64,000 nt of DNA from DASRAJ01 sp035638255. GTDB taxonomy: Bacteria > Bacteroidota > Bacteroidia > Chitinophagales > UBA10324. The notes beneath the pieces are model-generated. The model did not search any database. It was given only the letters and a program-made list of their open reading frames with translations, and had not been told where the DNA came from. This document shows, piece by piece, positions 1-8,419 of this stretch. The position numbers were made by a program, and so were the translations under genes. The stretch covers positions 1 through 64,000 of the forward strand of contig DASRAJ010000120.1 of the NCBI GenBank assembly GCA_035638255.1, written 5' to 3'. The stretch's first letter is position 1; each line of letters begins with the position of its first letter.

Positions 1-26
1 ACATTCATCCTCGCTGCACCTCTAAC

Positions 27-42
27 CCCGCAGTACTGTGGG
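27..42. repeat. 16-bp dispersed palindrome CCCGCAGTACTGTGGG
   Basis: This is one copy of a near-perfect palindrome, consensus CCCGCAGTACTGCGGG, that also occurs at 436-451, 29740-29755 and 46093-46108. The three other copies lie inside MITE-like elements, so this one probably marks the remains of a similar element running off the left edge of the window. The rest of 1-203 shows no convincing gene. Confidence 0.6.
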
Positions 43-203
43 AAACCGCTCTTGCACTCGTGGGCGCGGAGGGACTTCCCTTTAGAGGCGGGGGGCTGCG
101 CGTGGGTATGTCATTACCAGATGACCGGCAGCCTGCAAAACATTTTGACGCGATGCAGAATTTTTTTGCAAATTGTTTCTTTCAAAATGATTGCTGAAAG
201 ATC

Positions 204-368
204 ATGAAAGAAAGAATAAAAAAATTACTCGAAGAATATTTTGCGGAGCATCCTCATGTGAATCCGGGGAAGAAAAAGAAAAGTGAATTAACGAGTGAAG
301 AAAGACAAGAACGAGACAATAGCAGGCGGCAGCAACGCGATAAGGCAAGGAATAAAAGGCAGTGGTGA
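204..368 (+). CDS. Small, highly charged hypothetical protein (54 aa)
   Basis: An ATG-started frame of 54 codons encodes a Lys/Glu/Arg-rich peptide beginning MKERIKKLLEEYFAEHPHV and ending RNKRQW. It has an amphipathic helical N-terminus and a basic C-terminal half, which suggests a small nucleic-acid-associated protein, but no family is recognised. It ends 25 bp before the MITE-like element at 394-703. It is an open frame between repeats with no operon partner, so it could be spurious; the consistent charged composition is the main argument for it. Confidence 0.35.
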   Translation: MKERIKKLLEEYFAEHPHVNPGKKKKSELTSEERQERDNSRRQQRDKARNKRQW

Positions 369-393
369 ACCACAAGAAATGGACAGCTGTAGA

Positions 394-703
394 GAGACCG
401 TTTTGAAACGCTTCAATTGGGCTGTCATAGTGAGTCCTGCGGTACTGCGGGAAACTATTTGCGAGAGCCCTCCTGCATATCCTTCGACTCCGCTAATGAC
501 ATGCAACCTCCTGTCAGTTATTCAGTCCCGATGCATCGGGATTACAATTAAGGCAGAGATCTGTCAGGGCTCTAAGAAGTTTCTTCCTGAATGACTAAAA
601 ATTTGAAGGTAAAATGTCATTGCCAGAACTCGATTGATAAATAGTTTGCGCTCAGGATGACAGTCGCACAAATAAACTTTCTTAATCGTTTCCATACGGT
701 TTC
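394..703. mobile_element. MITE-like element, family B, copy 1
   Basis: Imperfect terminal inverted repeats GAGACCGTTTTGAAAC (394-409) and GTTTCCATACGGTTTC (688-703) bound about 310 bp without a credible gene. Its left part matches the reverse complement of the right part of the element at 45995-46150: both have the order TGTCAT, TGAGTCC, the CCYGCRGTACTGCGGG palindrome, then GAGAGCCC. Its right part shares a segment reading CTGACAGTCGC or GATGACAGTCGC with the other copy. Compared with that copy it carries roughly 150 extra bp in the middle, including a second palindrome TCCCGATGCATCGGGA near 527-542. No transposase is encoded, so it would be non-autonomous. The rest of 704-836 holds only the upstream region of the next gene. 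Confidence 0.6.
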
Positions 704-836
704 TGAATATGAATTTTTTTTATTCGATTTATTTAACTAACCTTTACCAAAGCAATTCGCCGTAGTCAAGCCGAATTTTCTCCTCCCCTTCCCTGCGACT
801 TAAAGTCAAAAGTTTTTCTCACCTAAATATTACGTC

Positions 837-2294
837 ATGAAGACAAAACTTCTTTTTGTCGTATTTCTCCTGCGTGCAATCTTCCTGCATGCTCAAAGCC
901 CATTGCCGGCAGACATCAAAGCACACATGGATAAATACCTTCCACGCCATCATGATGTTGCTCAAAATCATCCCGGAAAAACACAGGACCTGTCCTATGA
1001 ATTAATTGGTTACCGTCATGATACGCTTAATCATGCATCAGCTACCTGGATGTATACTGACTCATGCAACTATACCTATAACCCGCAAGTGTTGGCTGTC
1101 GCAAATCAATATTACACCTGCTCTGCGAACACCTGGGCGAATTCAGGCAAAACTATATTCACCTACGATGCCAATGGAAACGTAATTGTACAGATCTCCC
1201 AGTATTGGAGCGCTCAGGATAAGAACTGGCGCAACTCACAACGATACAGTTCCACGTATGATGCGAACGGAAATCAGACACAATTCTCTTATGAAAACTG
1301 GGACGCTGTTACCGCCATTTGGATCTACTTTCTTAAAGTGGACAATACCTTCGATAATAATGATAACCTGCTAACCTCTACACAGCAGCGGTGGAACTAT
1401 CCCAACCCCGGATGGAATTTTGCCTGGCGCAGCGTGTACACTTATGATAACAATGGCAACGTAATCACCGCCCTGTCACAATCCTATTATGCCGGTTCCT
1501 TCATCAACAGTGACCAATACTCTTATAGCTATGATGCGCAAAACAACCAGGTACAAAGCCTGAATCAGCAATGGAATAATAATTCAGGCTCGTGGGAAAA
1601 CTCTTCTAAGGGTGACAATACCTTTGATGCCGATGGCAACGTCAGACAGTGTCTTTGGTTCTACTGGATTCCTTATAATTCTTCATGGGAAAATACTTAT
1701 CGTCTTACCATGACCTACAATGACGCACACCTGCAAACATCGTGGATGGAAGAGGACTGGGGTGATTATGACAATGCCTATCATTATTTTTATCGCGATT
1801 CAGAAACTTATGATGCTAATGACAATAAAATTCTGACCCAATCTTTTTTGTGGGATGAAATGGCCATGGCATGGAACCCCTGGTACCAAAGCAGTTCAAG
1901 CTTCGATGACAACAACAACAACATTTTTGTTCTCAGTGAAAAATACGATTTAACAGCGCAGGCTTACGTGTCCACTGCCCGCACTTTCAATTACTACCGG
2001 TTGTTTGAAAACTTTGTGAATGAACTGATAAATGATTATGGTGCTGCCCTGTTTCCTAATCCTTCAACAAACGGAAGCTTCAATTTTTCGTTCAGCATGA
2101 ATGAAAGCAACAATGTAACGATCAGTATTTTTAATGTGCAGGGTAAAATAATCAGCAGGGAAACACACCTTGGCAACAAGGGCTTTAACATGTTACAAAT
2201 CGGAACAGATGAACTTTCAGCCGGCACTTACTTCATAGAGCTTAAAGATTATGACAGCGGAAAAAGAACTGTTTTAAAATTTGTGAAAGAATAA
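837..2294 (+). CDS. Secreted protein with YD-like repeats and T9SS sorting domain
   Basis: This 485-aa protein starts with a signal peptide (residues 1-19, ending FLHAQ). The body has about eight imperfect repeats of roughly 40-45 residues built around TYDANGN or TFDADGN and a W-rich segment, reminiscent of YD/RHS-type beta repeats but without an RHS core. The last ~75 residues form a typical type A T9SS C-terminal sorting domain (LFPNPSTNGSFNFSF, then NVQGKII, ending VLKFVKE). It is therefore expected to be exported by the type IX system and anchored or released at the surface. Ligand and function are unknown. It stands alone, convergent with the next gene. Confidence 0.85.
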   Translation: MKTKLLFVVFLLRAIFLHAQSPLPADIKAHMDKYLPRHHDVAQNHPGKTQDLSYELIGYRHDTLNHASATWMYTDSCNYTYNPQVLAVANQYYTCSANTWANSGKTIFTYDANGNVIVQISQYWSAQDKNWRNSQRYSSTYDANGNQTQFSYENWDAVTAIWIYFLKVDNTFDNNDNLLTSTQQRWNYPNPGWNFAWRSVYTYDNNGNVITALSQSYYAGSFINSDQYSYSYDAQNNQVQSLNQQWNNNSGSWENSSKGDNTFDADGNVRQCLWFYWIPYNSSWENTYRLTMTYNDAHLQTSWMEEDWGDYDNAYHYFYRDSETYDANDNKILTQSFLWDEMAMAWNPWYQSSSSFDDNNNNIFVLSEKYDLTAQAYVSTARTFNYYRLFENFVNELINDYGAALFPNPSTNGSFNFSFSMNESNNVTISIFNVQGKIISRETHLGNKGFNMLQIGTDELSAGTYFIELKDYDSGKRTVLKFVKE

Positions 2295-2369
2295 TTTATA
2301 TCCCTGTAAATTTTCCTGCTCATCTGGTCAGGAAACATTTAGTATTTAAGTTTTGAAACTCTGTCACTA

Positions 2370-2448
2370 GTGAATGGTGAATGGTGAATGGTGAATGGTG
2401 AATAGCGAAGTTCGAGGTTTTATAATTCACCATTCACTATTCACTATT
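2370..2448. repeat. Heptad array GTGAATG with inverted arm
   Basis: GTGAATG is repeated about four times in tandem (2370-2404), followed 20 bp later by the inverted arm ATTCACCATTCACTATTC (from 2425). The two arms can form a long hairpin between the convergent genes at 837-2294 and 2447-2932, so it may work as a bidirectional terminator. It belongs to the set of period-7 arrays found elsewhere in the window. Confidence 0.7.
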
Positions 2449-2932
2449 AAAACGACTCGGATAAGCGCTCCGCTTCTTTCCTGAAATCATATTGTAAATC
2501 CTCGTGCAGTAATGGCAGTACTGTATTTATTTTCTTCAACTGCCCCTGGTAAAGATTAGAGATCGCCACACTTTTGCTTAATGGAATTCCCGATTGTTTA
2601 AGCTTTGAGCAATAGTAAAGCCTTAGTTGTATCTCTGCCTCCCGCGAACCGGTATAGCGAATGTATTTATTGATGCCACGGAGTATTTTGCGAAGACTCT
2701 TCTTAATCAAATACAAACTATTGCCCTTTGGTATTTCGGCAAACTGATTGTCTATATCGGCTTTTACACTTTCGATGTATGCCTGCTCATCGTGTGCCTC
2801 AAATAACAGGTAAGTAAGCAACTCCTTGTTTTCTTTTTTAAACCTCGCTAAGCGGGTGCACATCTCTAATAACTGCGCCTGGGGAAGGTGGCTCAGTTCT
2901 TCTTTTAACTCGTGAACGGTGGCAGCTTTCAT
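2447..2932 (-). CDS. Conserved hypothetical protein (161 aa)
   Basis: The protein is mostly alpha-helical, charged and without a signal peptide or membrane segment, so it should be cytoplasmic. It starts MKAATVHELKEELSHLPQ and contains Lys/Arg-rich helices around residues 70-95 (IKKSLRKILRGINKYIRY). No family is assigned. It is a single minus-strand gene whose 3' end runs into the GTGAATG hairpin. The codon pattern and lack of competing frames support it as real. Confidence 0.65.
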   Translation of the reverse strand: MKAATVHELKEELSHLPQAQLLEMCTRLARFKKENKELLTYLLFEAHDEQAYIESVKADIDNQFAEIPKGNSLYLIKKSLRKILRGINKYIRYTGSREAEIQLRLYYCSKLKQSGIPLSKSVAISNLYQGQLKKINTVLPLLHEDLQYDFRKEAERLSESF

Positions 2933-3101
2933 GAACCGAAATTACTTTTTTCTTTAGCTACGCACCCTCTGACTCCTAAAGGAGAACCCCCTCTCGCACT
3001 CGTTAGACGAAAGCTGTTTTTTTAGAGTAGGGTTTTTCTGTCAACTCAAACCGCTAACGCTCTACTGGCTAAGAAATTTATTTGATCCCTCTCATTGTAA
3101 T

Positions 3102-3390
3102 TTAACGTGAGTTCGGGATTAGAAATGTTAACTCAAGCATCCTTTCTTAAAGAAGTTGAAGAAAAAATAAAATCACTACTGCGTCATATAATTCAAACTT
3201 AAAATCAGGGTAAAATCTGACAGCTACGCGCAAATGAAACCTTATTACCTTAGTAGACAGCCCAGGAGTATAAATCAAAACCTTATTACCTTATCATAAG
3301 CAGTCATAGCAAAATAAGGTAATAAGGTTGAGAGTGGAACCGGGATTGGCGTTTCTACTAAGGTTTAAAAATTAATCCCACTCACGTTAA
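3102..3390. mobile_element. MITE-like element, family A, copy 1 (uninterrupted)
   Basis: The left end TTAACGTGAGTTCGGGATTA (3102-3121) is matched by an inverted right end TAATCCCACTCACGTTAA (3373-3390), which lacks two bases. Inside is a long hairpin: AACCTTATTACCTTAT and ATAAGGTAATAAGGTT, 16-bp perfect arms, around a short loop (about 3280-3329). A second inverted pair, CTTAGTAGA and TCTACTAAG, flanks it. The whole 289-bp unit is the reverse complement of the element at 29819-30216. No coding capacity is seen. TTAA at both ends may be the target duplication. Upstream, 2933-3101 holds only fragments of low-complexity repeat text. Confidence 0.8.
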
Positions 3391-3407
3391 TTAAAGAATA
3401 GCCATCA

Positions 3408-4094
3408 TCAGAAGTGATGAGTGTATTGAATGCCGGTAACATAATCTTCCTGGTAAAAAGGAATATTATAATCATGCTGGATCATGAAGTAAAGATTGAT
3501 CGAGTTGTCTTTATCAAAATCGTAGTCGCAGCCGGCATAGTATCGCCCGCGATCCCATTGATCATTGCCTTCCGGATAAAATGGACTTGTAAACTGAAAC
3601 CGGAATTCAGCAGCGAGATAAGGAGTAAATTTTTTACGGTTGTACTGAAGATCAAATTTGTGCCTCATATAGCTTTCTACATAGCCACCCTTCTGGCTTG
3701 AATAAAGATTACGCACCTGCCCTTGCAGCCGGAGACGGTAAACAAAAAGGAAGTCGTTCCATTTAGTGCGGTACGAAGCATCCACATACAAACGATGGCG
3801 CTGGCTATAGTATTCATCCTGGTCCTTATTGATAAACCTATATGCAACAGCAAAGCGGAATTTCTTCGAGAGTTTATATTCCAATGAAAGATTCGAGAAC
3901 AGGAGGTTCACACGCGACCAATTGTCAAACATGCGAAGCTCTTCGTCAAAAACTACAGTAAATCTTTTGTAGATTTTCTTATCAAGACTCAATGTCCCCC
4001 ATAGCCAGGCATCTTTAACGGGAGGTTGCGCTGAGGCATCAATGGATGTCTCTAAAAAAAATGTCATAAGAACAATCAGAACGCGACGCATCAT
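3408..4094 (-). CDS. DUF2490-type outer-membrane beta-barrel protein
   Basis: This 228-aa protein has a signal peptide (about residues 1-22) and then alternating aromatic beta strands typical of an outer-membrane barrel, ending in QYTHHF with a C-terminal Phe. The sequence around LWGTLSLDKKIYKRFTVVFD, SLEYKLSKKFRFAVAYRF and RHRLYVDASYRTKW matches the DUF2490 pattern as I know it. DUF2490 proteins are uncharacterised small barrels of Bacteroidota. Alternative starts within the first few residues are possible (MMRRV versus MRRV). It is not clearly in an operon; a heptad-like TTGACTG tract separates it from the DUF983 gene. Confidence 0.7.
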   Translation of the reverse strand: MMRRVLIVLMTFFLETSIDASAQPPVKDAWLWGTLSLDKKIYKRFTVVFDEELRMFDNWSRVNLLFSNLSLEYKLSKKFRFAVAYRFINKDQDEYYSQRHRLYVDASYRTKWNDFLFVYRLRLQGQVRNLYSSQKGGYVESYMRHKFDLQYNRKKFTPYLAAEFRFQFTSPFYPEGNDQWDRGRYYAGCDYDFDKDNSINLYFMIQHDYNIPFYQEDYVTGIQYTHHF

Positions 4095-4097
4095 TAA

Positions 4098-4139
4098 TTG
4101 ACTGTTGACTATTGACGATTTAGTATTGTCCGTTGACTA
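4098..4139. repeat. Short period-7 tract (TTGACTG/TTGACTA/TTGACGA)
   Basis: The spacer between the DUF2490 and DUF983 genes contains TTGACTGTTGACTATTGACG and a further TTGACTA about 25 bp on. The units are 7 bp long, as in the other arrays of this window. Confidence 0.5.
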
Positions 4140-4520
4140 TCTTCCCGGATTATAGCTAACAAAAAAATTAATCCAGATAGCCCTGCTGAAACGCATGATC
4201 AATGGTTGTAAAGCAAATAACATAATGACAGGAAAAAGTAAAGCGAGGATTAAGGAAAGTTGAAATTGAAAAAGAAGTGTCAATGATAATGGGATCAGAA
4301 GTGCAAGTACAATCGGGTAGCTTACCCACAATGCCCCTGAATAGAACCCCGGCTCAATCTTAAAATCCTGGTGGCAAATTGGGCACCGATCAGGCATGGT
4401 AAGCATCGTTTTGAAATGATATGAATTGGAGACAGTAAAAAGATTCCCCTCATGGCACCTCGGACATTTCAAATGCACAATGCTCGATAACCTGCTTCCC
4501 CTCTTTATTTGTGGTTTCAT
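4137..4520 (-). CDS. DUF983 family membrane protein (paralogue 1)
   Basis: The protein has an N-terminal zinc-ribbon-like part with two CxxC pairs (KCPRCHEGNLF and RCPICHQDF) followed by GFYSGALWVSYP and two hydrophobic segments, the standard DUF983 layout. Start chosen at MKPQIKRG (4520): it lines up with the start of the paralogue at 46212 and avoids 20 unrelated residues. It is about 60 percent identical by eye to that paralogue. Its function is not established; it sits in the inner membrane with a cytoplasmic metal-binding knuckle. Confidence 0.85.
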   Translation of the reverse strand: MKPQIKRGSRLSSIVHLKCPRCHEGNLFTVSNSYHFKTMLTMPDRCPICHQDFKIEPGFYSGALWVSYPIVLALLIPLSLTLLFQFQLSLILALLFPVIMLFALQPLIMRFSRAIWINFFVSYNPGR

Positions 4521-4747
4521 CTTCTGTTTTTTCCACCTAAAAATTTTGGTAAGATTAATTTTAGTAGTAAAATTAAGCAATATCGTGAAGATTAGGATGT
4601 ATTGTATTAGGGTTAGATTGTATCATCATGAACAACAAAATTCATTAGAGTTTCTTTTTTTTTTTGAAGGCTTGGGTTTTAAAATATTCAGATACTCATA
4701 ACTCAGGCCAAAGTAGCAACTAAACTCAAAGTGCTCACAACATTTTT

Positions 4748-5812
4748 TCAATTTGCACTCCAAACAAAAGCATTCGACCACTCATAAAATTTATCTACCT
4801 CCTCCTTGTGTGATTTGAGCCATTTAGCTACGTCAGCATCCTTAGAAGATGTAAATGCTATATAAGCAAATGTTTCAACCAGGTTTTTATCTTTCATCTC
4901 TGTGAAATAGGGTACATAATAACTCCAGTAAAAACCATAGTTGTCTTTTTTCGTTTCTTTTAATGAAGCACAAACATTGTCGAACTTCCTTATAAATTGT
5001 TCTACGTCTGAGTTTTTCTTATATTTCTTGTCATAGTCTAATGCTGCATCCATCGCTAATAACAGGTCGGTCATGTTAAAACTGTTTTCTTTTGGCTTCC
5101 CATCCGCAGTGCTGTCTTGAAGCATATCCGGGCTAACATTAATGGTGATGGAATTTATTCCCGTTTTTTTAACGTCTCCCTTCATTATTTTCTGAACGCT
5201 CTCAAGGTTTTCTTTTGCCCTGTCTCCCGTTGGCTCAACTACCAAAAATCTGCAGAAAGCGAGGAGAGCAGGTATCCGCTTGTTTTCCAGGACTAGCATC
5301 CTTGCTATAGCATTATGTGAGCCGGGATGATCAGGTTTAAGCATCACTGCTTTTTGAAAGCATAAAAAAGCTTCATCGCTCCTAACTGCTGACAGCGCTA
5401 TACCTTTGTTGAATTGTAATTGATAAAAATCCGGAAATTGTTCAAGACCCTCATTGTATATTGCTATTGCTTTCTCAGTTTTATGCAAGCCATCAAGAGC
5501 ATTACCATAAGTAACATAAACAGATTTTAAATTGGGTGAACCTTCGTGCTTTTCAATTGCCTGCTTACAACATACAATGGACTCGTCATATTTTTCCAGC
5601 GTTAGCAATGTAAGAGCTTTCTCAGCAAGAGCACTCAAATTGTCTTTGTCAAGCGATAAGGCCTCATCATATTTTTTGATTGCGCTTGCATAATCACCTT
5701 TATCGTGACGATCAACGCCCTCGCTGACCAATGCGTCAGCTTCTTCTTTATGCTGGGCGAACAGGATGTTACTCAACAGTGGAAACAGCAGTAAAAGCAA
5801 TATCTTTTTCAT
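4748..5812 (-). CDS. Secreted TPR protein
   Basis: A 354-aa protein with a signal peptide (residues 1-19, ending NILFAQ) and at least four tetratricopeptide repeats between residues 20 and 190 (for example GDYASAIKKYDEALSLDKDN and EKAIAIYNEGLEQFPDFY). The C-terminal ~160 residues are non-TPR, with a helical part rich in aromatic and charged residues and no recognised domain. It is likely periplasmic and involved in protein-protein contacts. It is a single gene; the 4521-4747 spacer contains a T-rich run and nothing else evident. Confidence 0.8.
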   Translation of the reverse strand: MKKILLLLLFPLLSNILFAQHKEEADALVSEGVDRHDKGDYASAIKKYDEALSLDKDNLSALAEKALTLLTLEKYDESIVCCKQAIEKHEGSPNLKSVYVTYGNALDGLHKTEKAIAIYNEGLEQFPDFYQLQFNKGIALSAVRSDEAFLCFQKAVMLKPDHPGSHNAIARMLVLENKRIPALLAFCRFLVVEPTGDRAKENLESVQKIMKGDVKKTGINSITINVSPDMLQDSTADGKPKENSFNMTDLLLAMDAALDYDKKYKKNSDVEQFIRKFDNVCASLKETKKDNYGFYWSYYVPYFTEMKDKNLVETFAYIAFTSSKDADVAKWLKSHKEEVDKFYEWSNAFVWSAN

Positions 5813-5949
5813 AACATTTGGTTTTGATTAAATGTTTTAGATCCGGTGAGATGATGATTCTGAGATAAATTTTTTCATTAACAAGCACTCTCAGGGTGTT
5901 GACATATTCCCGTTGCACAAGGTAGAAAGATTCATCGAACAGGAGGAGT

Positions 5950-6354
5950 TTATTTTTCCTCCAATGTAGTAGTAAGAGTGAGCAGAAAAACCGCTTCTGT
6001 TTCCGCCTGCACGCTATGCGGAATACTCCCATGCATGGCCAACATCTGCCCTTTTCCTAATTCAACAGATTGTTCGTCAGTGCTAAATTTTATTTGACCT
6101 TCAAGCACCTGAATGCTAATGATACCTGCAGCTGTGTGTTTGATCATTTCAGCACCTGCATGCAACGCGATCAGCACGATGCGCAAGCCATTCGTCTTAA
6201 AAACTGTGATAGCATTCCGGTCACTGTCTTTCCACGATGGCTCCTTCCTGATCTGATCTATAAATGATGGCAGGTCAATCGTGACCATGGGTGCATCGAG
6301 CGGACGATCTCCTTCGGGGCGCTGAGGAGTGGCTTCGTTAAATTTTTCTTCCAT
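5950..6354 (-). CDS. Cupin-fold protein
   Basis: This 134-aa protein has the small beta-barrel cupin pattern: LIALHAGAEMIKHTAAGIISIQVLEG for motif 1 (H in IKHTA), then GQMLAMHGSIPHSVQAE for motif 2 with its His. The usual HxH of motif 1 is reduced to a single His, so metal binding is uncertain. There is no signal peptide, so it is probably cytoplasmic. Such stand-alone cupins bind small ligands or serve as sensors; no specific substrate can be named. Confidence 0.75.
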   Translation of the reverse strand: MEEKFNEATPQRPEGDRPLDAPMVTIDLPSFIDQIRKEPSWKDSDRNAITVFKTNGLRIVLIALHAGAEMIKHTAAGIISIQVLEGQIKFSTDEQSVELGKGQMLAMHGSIPHSVQAETEAVFLLTLTTTLEEK

Positions 6355-6418
6355 GTATATGTTGATATTTGGGTTTCTGTTTACGGTTCAATACGCTTGA
6401 TCCAGATTATCGCTGATC

Positions 6419-6452
6419 AAACCTCATAGGTTTTGAAAACCTATCAGGTTTT
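6419..6452. terminator. Palindrome downstream of the YitT-family gene
   Basis: ATAGGTTTT and AAAACCTAT (6426-6434, 6436-6444) form a perfect 9-bp stem, extended by AACCT and AGGTT outside it. It lies just past the stop codon of the minus-strand gene at 6474-7451, so it may terminate that gene. It may equally be a dispersed palindromic repeat. Confidence 0.45.
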
Positions 6453-6473
6453 GCTAAAGTGGTTATCCCGCAA

Positions 6474-7451
6474 CTAATGTTTTAGAGGTCTCTTTTTTAT
6501 CATTCCTCCTTTTGCATCTCTTACACTATTCATCACAACAAAAGCATGCGGGTCAATCTTTATTATTTCTGTGTTCAATTTATTTAGTTCAAGCCGGGTA
6601 ATGACTGTATAAACAATGTCTACATCACCGGTCTCACCGCGTTTGCCATAACCGCGCTTTCCTTTATAAACTGTTACGCCTCTTCCCATATTATTAATAA
6701 TCATCTGCCTTATATCTTCGCTGTGCGGTGAAATGATCGTAACACCCGTATATTCTTCTATTCCCTCAATGATGAAATCAAGTGTTCGGGAAGCAGCGAG
6801 ATAAGTGATCATGGCGTATAAGGCTGTCTCAATTGAAAGTATATAAGCAGCAGTTCCGAAAATGATGATGTTAATCGCGATAATGACTTCGCCGATAGTG
6901 GTTCCGAACTTGCGGCTGAGAAAGATAGCCAGAACTTCAGTGCCATCAAGTACTGCACCTCCCCTCACCGAAAGCCCGATACCGGCACCAAGAAAGAAAC
7001 CCCCGAAGACTGCGACTAATAATTTATCATGAGTGAGTTCCGGAAAGTGAATGATGGCAACACATAAAGAAAGCCCGGCGATGGCGAACGCTGTTTTAAT
7101 AGCAAACTGTTTGTTGACTATCCTGTAGCCAAGAAACACAAACGGCAAATTAATAACGATCAAAAGGAGATAAAGGGGAAGCGTGGTGACCTGTGATATC
7201 AGGAGTGAAATACCGGTTACTCCGCCGTCAATAAATTTGCTGGGAATGAGAAAACTTTCGAGCCCGAAAGCAGCTGAAGCGATGCCAAGTGAAATGAGCA
7301 CAACATCCTTAAGCAACCTGTAAACTGTGATTCGAAATACCCGAAATCCTTTAGCAAGCTCATAGCCGGAAAAGTCATGTTTTTTTTCCTGGGCTTTCTT
7401 CTTGTCGTGAAGGACCGTTTGAATTATTATCTGTCTCCAGTATGGATTCAT
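6474..7451 (-). CDS. YitT family membrane protein (DUF161 plus DUF2179)
   Basis: The 325-aa protein has a short cytoplasmic N-terminus, five to six hydrophobic segments between residues about 45 and 220, and a C-terminal soluble DUF2179 domain (IEEYTGVTIISPHSEDIRQ, then VYKGKRGYG and DIVYTVITRLE). The glycine-rich GGFFLGAGIGLSVRGGAVLDG and GTEVLAIFLSRK are hallmarks of the YitT family. The N-terminus is about 40 residues longer than in typical YitT proteins, so a downstream start is possible. The transported substrate is unknown for the family. Confidence 0.85.
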   Translation of the reverse strand: MNPYWRQIIIQTVLHDKKKAQEKKHDFSGYELAKGFRVFRITVYRLLKDVVLISLGIASAAFGLESFLIPSKFIDGGVTGISLLISQVTTLPLYLLLIVINLPFVFLGYRIVNKQFAIKTAFAIAGLSLCVAIIHFPELTHDKLLVAVFGGFFLGAGIGLSVRGGAVLDGTEVLAIFLSRKFGTTIGEVIIAINIIIFGTAAYILSIETALYAMITYLAASRTLDFIIEGIEEYTGVTIISPHSEDIRQMIINNMGRGVTVYKGKRGYGKRGETGDVDIVYTVITRLELNKLNTEIIKIDPHAFVVMNSVRDAKGGMIKKRPLKH

Positions 7452-7490
7452 AGCTTAATTTGCAATGATAACAAAAAGGCAGATATTTCG

Positions 7491-7547
7491 GTCACCCTGA
7501 GCTTGTCGAAGGGTCACGCGCGCAAATGGTTCGACATGCTCTCCATG
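7491..7547. repeat. Dispersed palindromic repeat GTCACCCTGAGCTTGTCGAA
   Basis: GTCACCCTGAGCTTGTCGAA is followed by GGGTCAC and, after a short GC-rich spacer, an imperfect inverted arm with TTCGACATGCTC and CCATGACC. This type of palindrome is a common intergenic repeat in Bacteroidota genomes. It fills the spacer between two genes with no reading frame of its own. Confidence 0.6.
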
Positions 7548-7615
7548 ACCCTCGCACGCGACAATTTGGTATGCACTCAGATGATCTTAATTGGCTCCCG
7601 CATCACCTATAAATT

Positions 7616-8296
7616 TTATTTTTCCAATGGTTTATAAAATCGCACGCTGTCAATTAGTTTAGAAGTTATTTCCCCTGTGAAGGAAATTTTTGCGGAATAG
7701 GTTAGTGAGTCAATTCTGCATGAATTTGTTGATGCATCTTTGCGATCATATTCTTTTACGACAGAAGTTATAACGCTGTCACTTCTGAAGAAAGAATGAA
7801 TAGTTGGACACCATGTATTCAAACTATCTTCTGCATCCCATGAACCGGCACACAATCCGCCGTACAAGGAATAATATGCAATGGGTTTACCGTGAGCATC
7901 GAGAGTAAGGAGGAATAATTCATCATAATCATCTCCACCTCCATGAATTACAATCGGCTGTATGGTGCCAATTTTGTTTTGTTTAGAAATGAAATCAAAG
8001 AACATCAAGTCCATTATTGATGATGAATCGTAGATCATGTGCACAAGCAGGTTTTGCTTTTGCGAGCTATCAAGCGAGTGAAATTTTATTTTCTTAGTTG
8101 AATCTAAGAATAGCCCGTGATCCCAGCGAAAGCTTTCAATGATTTTTGTATCCGGGATATTTTTTAACGCAAAAAGGCTATCCGGCAAATTCAAATAGTT
8201 ATCCTTTTTACCGGTTTCGCTAAATGAAGAATGAGATTGATCAGATGAACAACTACAAAGGCCTACATAAAAAATTATAATGATTAAGAATTTCAT
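7616..8296 (-). CDS. Putative lipoprotein of unknown function
   Basis: Starting at the internal Met (8296), the protein begins MKFLIIIIFYVGLCSCSSDQ, a clear lipobox (LCSC) with lipidation at Cys14 or 16. The mature part, about 210 residues, is soluble, with a central acidic GGGDDYDELFLLTLD and two Cys near GLCAGSWD. No family is recognised. The upstream in-frame Met at 8323 would add nine residues before the hydrophobic core and is less likely. It is divergent from the Wzi-like gene. Confidence 0.7.
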   Translation of the reverse strand: MKFLIIIIFYVGLCSCSSDQSHSSFSETGKKDNYLNLPDSLFALKNIPDTKIIESFRWDHGLFLDSTKKIKFHSLDSSQKQNLLVHMIYDSSSIMDLMFFDFISKQNKIGTIQPIVIHGGGDDYDELFLLTLDAHGKPIAYYSLYGGLCAGSWDAEDSLNTWCPTIHSFFRSDSVITSVVKEYDRKDASTNSCRIDSLTYSAKISFTGEITSKLIDSVRFYKPLEK

Positions 8297-8419
8297 ATTG
8301 TCAATGCTTGCAATGAAGATCACAAAATAGCAATCTTATTTCTTCAAATATTATCTTTTCGATTCGCTACTGTTTTAAGCATCACGCTGTTCGTGTTTCG
8401 TTTTCCTTAATATTGCATA

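Noticed and set aside
295..594. 99-aa open frame on the plus strand
   Set aside because: Most of it lies inside the MITE-like element at 394-703 and the translation has no protein-like composition.
837..2294. Possible RHS/polymorphic toxin because of YD-like repeats
   Set aside because: There is no RHS core or variable tip; the protein ends in a T9SS sorting domain.
5769..6032. 87-aa minus-strand frame between the TPR and cupin genes
   Set aside because: It overlaps the starts and ends of two convincing genes and reads like a shadow of them.
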